This document shows, piece after piece, positions 59,748-64,000 of a stretch of DNA of 64,000 bases; positions within the stretch are counted from its first letter, which is position 1; each line of letters begins with the position of its first letter. The position numbers were made by a program, and so were the translations under genes. Source of the stretch: Paraburkholderia silviterrae (GTDB lineage: Bacteria > Pseudomonadota > Gammaproteobacteria > Burkholderiales > Burkholderiaceae); NCBI RefSeq assembly GCF_004353915.1, contig NZ_SMRP01000004.1, positions 378,567-442,566 of the forward strand, read 5' to 3'. The notes under the pieces were generated by a model, which saw only the letters and a list, made by a program, of their open reading frames with translations, was not told the DNA's origin and searched no databases.

Positions 59748-60350
59748 ATGGTCTTCAACTTTCTCTCCCGCGCCCATCTTTCGCAGATTCTGCCGTCGTT
59801 GCGGCGCTTGCCCCGCGCGCGCGCAGCGGCTGCGGGACTGCTTGCGGGCCTGCTCGGCGCCCTCATCGCCTGTTCGCCCACTTACGACTGGCGCACGATC
59901 TCGAATAGCGCGAGCGGCTATAGCATCGATTTGCCAGCCAAGCCCGGCGCCGACGAGCGCCGCATCGACGTGGGCGGCACGCCGATGCGCATGCGGGTCC
60001 AGACCGCCGAGGTGAGCGGCGCGGTGTTCGTGATCGGCACGCTCGACCTGCCCGACGCGCAGCCGGCCACGCAGCAAAGGGCGTTGGCGTTTCTGCGCGC
60101 GGGGCTCGCGCGCAACGTAGGCGCGGCGCCCGAGGCGCGCACGGTGGCCGTGCCGCTCGAGGCTGGCGGCTCCGTCGAGGGCGTCGACATGCAGCTCGCC
60201 GGCAAGGCAGGCGCAAGGGATGAGCCGCGCACGATTCATGCGCGGCTCGTCGCCAAAGGGACGCATGCCTACCAGCTGGCGATCGTGGGCCGCGAGCAGC
60301 CGGCGCCTGAGCAAGTCGATCAGTTCTTCCAATCGTTCAAGCTCTATTGA
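59748..60350 (+). CDS. Probable lipoprotein of unknown function
   Basis: A protein of about 200 residues with a hydrophobic leader and the lipobox-like L-I-A-C-S before the mature part. It contains W-R-T-I-S-N-S-A-S-G-Y-S-I-D-L-P-A-K-P, seen in small conserved envelope proteins of this group. The ATG at 59748 has a poor ribosome site; a TTG at 59739 is in frame. Not recognised further. Confidence 0.6.
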   Translation: MVFNFLSRAHLSQILPSLRRLPRARAAAAGLLAGLLGALIACSPTYDWRTISNSASGYSIDLPAKPGADERRIDVGGTPMRMRVQTAEVSGAVFVIGTLDLPDAQPATQQRALAFLRAGLARNVGAAPEARTVAVPLEAGGSVEGVDMQLAGKAGARDEPRTIHARLVAKGTHAYQLAIVGREQPAPEQVDQFFQSFKLY

Positions 60351-60452
60351 GTGCCTCTTAGGAATCCGGAGTGACAGAGGATTGCGGCCGGAAGTGAATG
60401 TGTTCTCCTGGGTTTACGGGCTAAAACCCGGATTTTATTGAGAGTTTACAGG

Positions 60453-60487
60453 TTACCCACAGGTCCTGTGGATAACTTTGTGGAAAA
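60453..60487. promoter_or_regulatory. Second cluster of DnaA-box-like sites next to an AT-rich stretch
   Basis: TTACCCACA (60453-60461, one mismatch, plus), TGTGGATAA (60467-60475, perfect, minus) and TGTGGAAAA (60479-60487, one mismatch, minus). An AT-rich region (60520-60680) follows in the 433-bp spacer, which has no credible gene. Confidence 0.55.
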
Positions 60488-60649
60488 AGACGGTTCGTCG
60501 TCCGCAAATGGCTGCGCTGTGGGCTTTTTGTTAGTTTGGCGCCTTTCCCGGCAAATCGTTAAATCTATAAAAATCAGCAACTTGCGTTTTGGGTCAAAGC
60601 TAAATGCGAATCGTGCATGACAAAGACGTCAACACGACGAAGTGTGCAT

Positions 60650-60675
60650 AAGTCAAGTCTTGACTTCCTTTTTTT
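60650..60675 (+). terminator. 17-bp dyad followed by a T tract
   Basis: AAGTCAAG-T-CTTGACTT (60650-60666) is followed by CC and seven T. It could be a weak plus-strand terminator or an operator; no plus-strand gene ends close by. Confidence 0.4.
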
Positions 60676-60783
60676 GATCCATCTGAAGGTTGGAATTCGG
60701 GATTCGGCGGCGGCCGCGCGCAATGCGTGGCCATGGCGAGCATGAGCCGCCGTAGTGCCGTCGATCTGCGCCGCTAGTGCGCA

Positions 60784-62390
60784 CTACTGATCACTGAACA
60801 CGCGCCGGTACTGGACCGCTTCCGCGACGTGCGCGGCTTCGGGCATGGGCGCGCCTGCAAGGTCGGCGATCGTGCGTGCCACCTTGAGCGCGCGGTAGTA
60901 CGCCCGGGCCGACCAGCCGAAACGCTCGCCGGCCTCGCGCAGCAGGGCTTCGCCCGCGGCGTCGGGATGGCAGACCGCGTCGGTCTCGCGCCCGCTCAGC
61001 TCCCGGTTGGTCTTGCCCTGGCGAGCGATCTGGCGCTCGCGCGCCGCTGCCACACGCGCGGCGATGGCCGCGCTCGGCTCGCCGGGCGCGCTCGCGCGCG
61101 ACGCGATCTCGACGGGTGGCAGCGCGGGAATCTCGATCTGGATGTCGATCCGGTCGAGGAGCGGTCCGGAGAGCTTGCGGCGATAGCGCGCCGCGGCCTC
61201 GGGCGTGCAGCGGCAGCGCCCGGAGGGGTCGCCGCGCCAGCCGCACGGGCACGGATTCATGGCGGCGACGAGCTGGCAAGCGGCGGGAAAGTCGGATTGC
61301 CACGCCGCACGCGAAATGGTGATGGAGCCCGCTTCGAGGGGCTCGCGCAAGGTTTCCAGCACGTGGCGGTCGAACTCGGGCAGCTCGTCGAGAAATAGGA
61401 CGCCTGAATGCGCGAGCGTGATCTCGCCGGGCTGGGGCGGATTGCGTCCGCCGATCAGCGCCGCCGCGCTGGACGAATGGTGCGGTGCGCGAAACGGCCG
61501 CCGGCGCCATTGCTGGGGCGAGAAACCCAGTGCGCTGGACGACAGCAGCGCGGCGCTGGCGAGCGCCTCGGCGTCGGTCATCGGCGGCAGGAGCCCGGGC
61601 AGGCGTGCGGCGAGCATCGACTTGCCCGCGCCGGGGGGGCCGACCATCAACAGATGATGGCCGCCGGCCGCCGCGACTTCGAGCGCGCGCCGCGCTGGCC
61701 GATGACGTCGGCCATGTCGGGCTGCGCGGCGGCAGGCGCCGCGCCGAGTGCGTCGGCGCGCACGGGCGCAAGGTGCGCGTCCTCCTCGCCCGCGAGGTGG
61801 GCGCAGAGCGCACGCAGGTCGCAGACGCCATAGACATCGACGCCGGGCACGAGGGCGGCTTCGGCGGCATTGTCGGCAGGAAGGTAGAGCTCGGGCGTAC
61901 GCATGCAAGAGGCCACGGCGCCGGCGTGCGCATGTGCCGGCGGCGAGCGGTGCGATTCGGGCGGCGGCAATACACAGTCGGCGCGGGCATGCGCGCGCGC
62001 CGTGCCGCATGCCATCGCGAACGCGCCACGCATGGGGCGCACGGCGCCCGAAAGCGAGAGTTCGCCCGCGAACTCGCGCGCTTGCGTGAGCGCCGCGGCG
62101 GGAATCTGCCCACTCGCCGCGAGAATGCCGAGTGCGATGGGCAAGTCGAAGCGGCCCGACTCTTTTGGCAGGTCGGCGGGCGCGAGATTCACGGTGATGC
62201 GGCGCACGGGAAAGTCGAAGCCGCAGTTCGAGAGCGCGGCGCGCACGCGCTCGCGGCTTTCGCGGACTTCGAGATCGGGCAGGCCGACGATAGAGAACGA
62301 CGGCAGTCCGTTGGCGAGATGGACTTCGACGGTCACATCGGGCGCGCGGCCAGCAGCCGGCGCGCGGCTGCGCACCACGGCAAGCGACAT
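60784..62390 (-). pseudogene. comM: comM (YifB, Mg-chelatase-like AAA+ protein), frameshifted
   Basis: The N-terminal half (M-S-L-A-V-V-R-S-R-A, start 62390, GGAGATCTCC before it) is the Lon-protease-like ChlI domain; it runs in one frame to 61684-61694. The second half (A-A-G-G-H-H...G-P-P-G-A-G-K-S Walker A, then the AAA+ and C-terminal domain with C-P-C-G) continues in another frame. The expected join G-Q-R-G-A-R-R-A-L-E is lost there. ComM is a DNA helicase for natural transformation. As read, the protein is truncated before its ATPase. Sequencing error is possible. Confidence 0.82.
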
Positions 62391-62524
62391 GGAGATCTCC
62401 GGAAAAGGGGGCGCATGAACGGTGAGCGGTGTGTGTATTAAGCCAACACCCTTCATGTGCCAGGCTGGTGAGGCGCGTGCCCCTTTACGGTTCCATTGCG
62501 GAACGGTTACGGCTCGCTTGCCTC

Positions 62525-62553
62525 GGGGCCTGTCATTCGCGCGAACAGGCCCC
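62525..62553 (-). terminator. Stem-loop after ubiK
   Basis: Perfect 9-bp arms GGGGCCTGT/ACAGGCCCC with an 11-base loop lie 19 bases past the ubiK stop on the minus strand. There is no T tract. Confidence 0.5.
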
Positions 62554-62571
62554 AGGTGCGCATTGGATTAT

Positions 62572-62829
62572 TCAGGACGACTGGCCAGTAACCGGCAGCT
62601 TCTGTTCGAGCTCGGCCACGCGGCGCTCGAGCTCTTCGAGGCGCTGGCGCGTGCGCACGAGTACCTGCGTCTGCGCGTCGAATTCCTCGCGCGTGACGAG
62701 TTCGAGCTTCGAGAAGCCTTGCGAGAGCATGGCGCGCACGTTGCGCTCGACGTCGCGCGCCGGCGAATTCTTCAGGAGCTCGCTCACCTTCGATTGCAGA
62801 TCGTTGAACACATCGTTCGGTTGTTTCAT
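62572..62829 (-). CDS. ubiK: UbiK-type (BMFP domain) ubiquinone accessory factor
   Basis: The 85-residue coiled-coil protein M-K-Q-P-N-D-V-F-N-D-L-Q-S-K matches UbiK, which helps the ubiquinone synthesis complex. The C-terminal R-Q-R-L-E-E-L-E-R-R-V-A-E-L-E-Q-K heptads are typical. AAGGGG precedes the ATG at 62829; the long frame extension upstream is not coding. Confidence 0.9.
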   Translation of the reverse strand: MKQPNDVFNDLQSKVSELLKNSPARDVERNVRAMLSQGFSKLELVTREEFDAQTQVLVRTRQRLEELERRVAELEQKLPVTGQSS

Positions 62830-63261
62830 TCGGTTCCCCTTACTACCCAAATTCGCTGCACAAAAAATGTGCAGACTTCGTTTCGATTGTGCCTCGCTTT
62901 GAATCGTGACCGATCTTGGTGCGAGACCCGCGAGGCTTGTATTGCCCGTGAGCGCATCTGGTGCACGGTGTGGCTGCCACGTGCCTACGGCACCGCAACA
63001 CGCGCACACGGCCCGCCACCTGTCCCACATGCCCTTGCGCGCGCTTGCGATGCCTGAGCGCCGGGCTTGCCTGCCTGAAAACACTCTAGCAACGATCGAC
63101 AGGCGCCGCCACCGCGCAGCGCCAGCGCTGGCCGTTCGGCCAGGACCTCGCTGGCAGCCGCTCATGCCCGCGTGGAGCGGGTTGGCGCGCGTGGACCGGC
63201 ATTGTCCACGGCTTGTGCGGATCGTGCATCGAGGCGCGTCAGAAAAGATGCCTGAACAAAC

Positions 63262-63276
63262 TGGCACGCGTGTTGC
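63262..63276 (+). promoter_or_regulatory. Perfect sigma-54 promoter of glnK-amtB
   Basis: TGGCACG-CGTG-TTGC equals the sigma-54 consensus. The start is expected near 63288, about 120 bases before glnK. NtrC control under nitrogen limitation is the established pattern for glnK-amtB. Confidence 0.88.
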
Positions 63277-63286
63277 TAATACTGCG

Positions 63287-63320
63287 GGCGCACCGAACAA
63301 CGGCTGGCTCGCGGTGCGCC
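63287..63320 (+). repeat. 9-bp stem-loop at the 5' end of the glnK leader
   Basis: GGCGCACCG (63287-63295) pairs with CGGTGCGCC (63312-63320), placing a stable hairpin at the very start of the predicted mRNA. Confidence 0.6.
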
Positions 63321-63406
63321 AGCGGGGCGAGACCCGCACCGCCGGCGCCCGTCGCAAGACTGAAAACGGGATGAAAGCAATTAATAGCAACCGCAGCGAG
63401 GACTAA

Positions 63407-63745
<339 letters not shown>

Positions 63746-63800
63746 TCGCCTGACGGCGTCCCTGAGACAAGCGATACGAGAGAGACAAGAGGAAACCGAG

Positions 63801-64000
63801 ATGCGCAAATATTTGATGTCCCTGCTGATGGCCGGCTCGCTGCTGGCCGGCGGCGTCGGCGCGGCGCTGGCCGACGATGCGTCCGCGCCCGCCGCCGCTT
63901 CCGCGCCCACTGCGTCCGCGTCCGCCCCTGACGCTTCGGCCGCTGCCGCGGCCTCCGCGCCCGAAGCCGCCGCCGCATCGGCCCCTGCTGCCGCTGCCGC
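63801..64000 (+). CDS. amtB: Ammonium transporter AmtB, N-terminal part
   Basis: The window ends inside the gene. The visible 66 codons give a signal peptide (M-R-K-Y-L-M-S-L-L-M-A-G-S-L-L-A...A-L-A) and then an Ala/Ser/Pro-rich periplasmic segment, as in Burkholderia AmtB. AGGAAACCGAG precedes the ATG. Follows glnK by 55 bp in the usual order. Confidence 0.8.
   Translation, partial: MRKYLMSLLMAGSLLAGGVGAALADDASAPAAASAPTASASAPDASAAAAASAPEAAAASAPAAAA

Larger units (their letters stand above)
62830..63406. other. 577-bp divergent spacer between ubiK and glnK
   Basis: No supported gene. It contains the sigma-54 promoter and stem-loop of glnK listed separately. No clear NtrC site with good symmetry was found; TGGTGCACGGTG near 62959 is the nearest candidate but is far from the promoter. 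Confidence 0.5.

Noticed and set aside
60438..60620. 60-codon plus-strand ORF over the DnaA-like boxes
   Set aside because: No ribosome site and no coding character; the stretch is better explained as regulatory spacer.

Overview
The window is a high-GC, densely coded stretch of a Burkholderiales chromosome, most likely Paraburkholderia or a close relative. Support for this comes from a methionine synthase split into two genes, single DUF1840, DUF3567 and DUF2917 proteins, a PhaM-type PHB granule protein, a ligase-only birA next to coaX, and a glnK-amtB pair with a long Ala/Ser-rich AmtB leader. The genes are mostly core chromosomal genes. I see no prophage, insertion sequence, CRISPR array, tRNA or rRNA. 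All functional statements rest on protein motifs read by eye and on family knowledge; no search was run.

Layout. 1-7.3 kb: the end of a small hydrolase, then a phosphotransacetylase/acetate kinase pair (minus) divergent from a large DUF3141 protein with a PHA-synthase-like Cys-Asp-His triad (plus), followed by a FabI-type reductase. The DUF3141 promoter is well formed and carries a CTGC-N3-GCAG dyad like the PHB repressor PhaR operator. 7.3-12.1 kb: a small exported repeat protein, a candidate small RNA, two cell-surface sugar-transfer type genes, and a family-5 (dipeptide type) binding protein. 12.4-17 kb: argS, a FtsN-like SPOR protein, dsbA and an SDR on the minus strand. 17.4-26.9 kb: DUF1840, a small exported Lys-rich protein, split metH, DUF3567, an alpha/beta hydrolase, a DUF3108 protein, and an IclR regulator. 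26.9-30.1 kb: a small catabolic cluster (FAH-fold enzyme, branched-chain-type binding protein, crotonase) divergent from the IclR gene. 30.4-34.5 kb: phaM, a patatin, a ferritin-like di-iron protein and the heptose adenylyltransferase. 34.6-36.8 kb: a small membrane protein, coaX and birA.

37.2-42.6 kb: an MCE/Mla-like lipid transport operon (STAS-permease, ATPase, MCE protein, PqiC-like lipoprotein, VanZ protein), including a possible hidden ORF made of a tetrapeptide repeat. 42.8-50.3 kb: a 2Fe-2S thioredoxin-like protein, a hydrolase, a D,D-carboxypeptidase, a D-amino acid aminotransferase, and YbeD-lipB-lipA, interrupted by a LysR/DUF2917 divergent pair. The carboxypeptidase and aminotransferase fit cell-wall D-alanine use; YbeD, LipB and LipA fit lipoate synthesis. 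50.5-53.5 kb: a taurine/sulfonate ABC transporter. 53.9-58.9 kb: a complete C4-dicarboxylate circuit, dctA-dctB-dctD, with a sigma-54 promoter and two paired dyads in front of dctA. 59-64 kb: a TlpA-like thioredoxin, a lipoprotein, a frameshifted comM, ubiK, and glnK-amtB behind a sigma-54 promoter.

Outside the genes, the window is rich in short-period tandem repeats (12-15 bp). One 14-bp family brackets the sulfonate transporter in opposite orientations. Two clusters of DnaA-box-like 9-mers lie in intergenic regions away from any dnaA gene.
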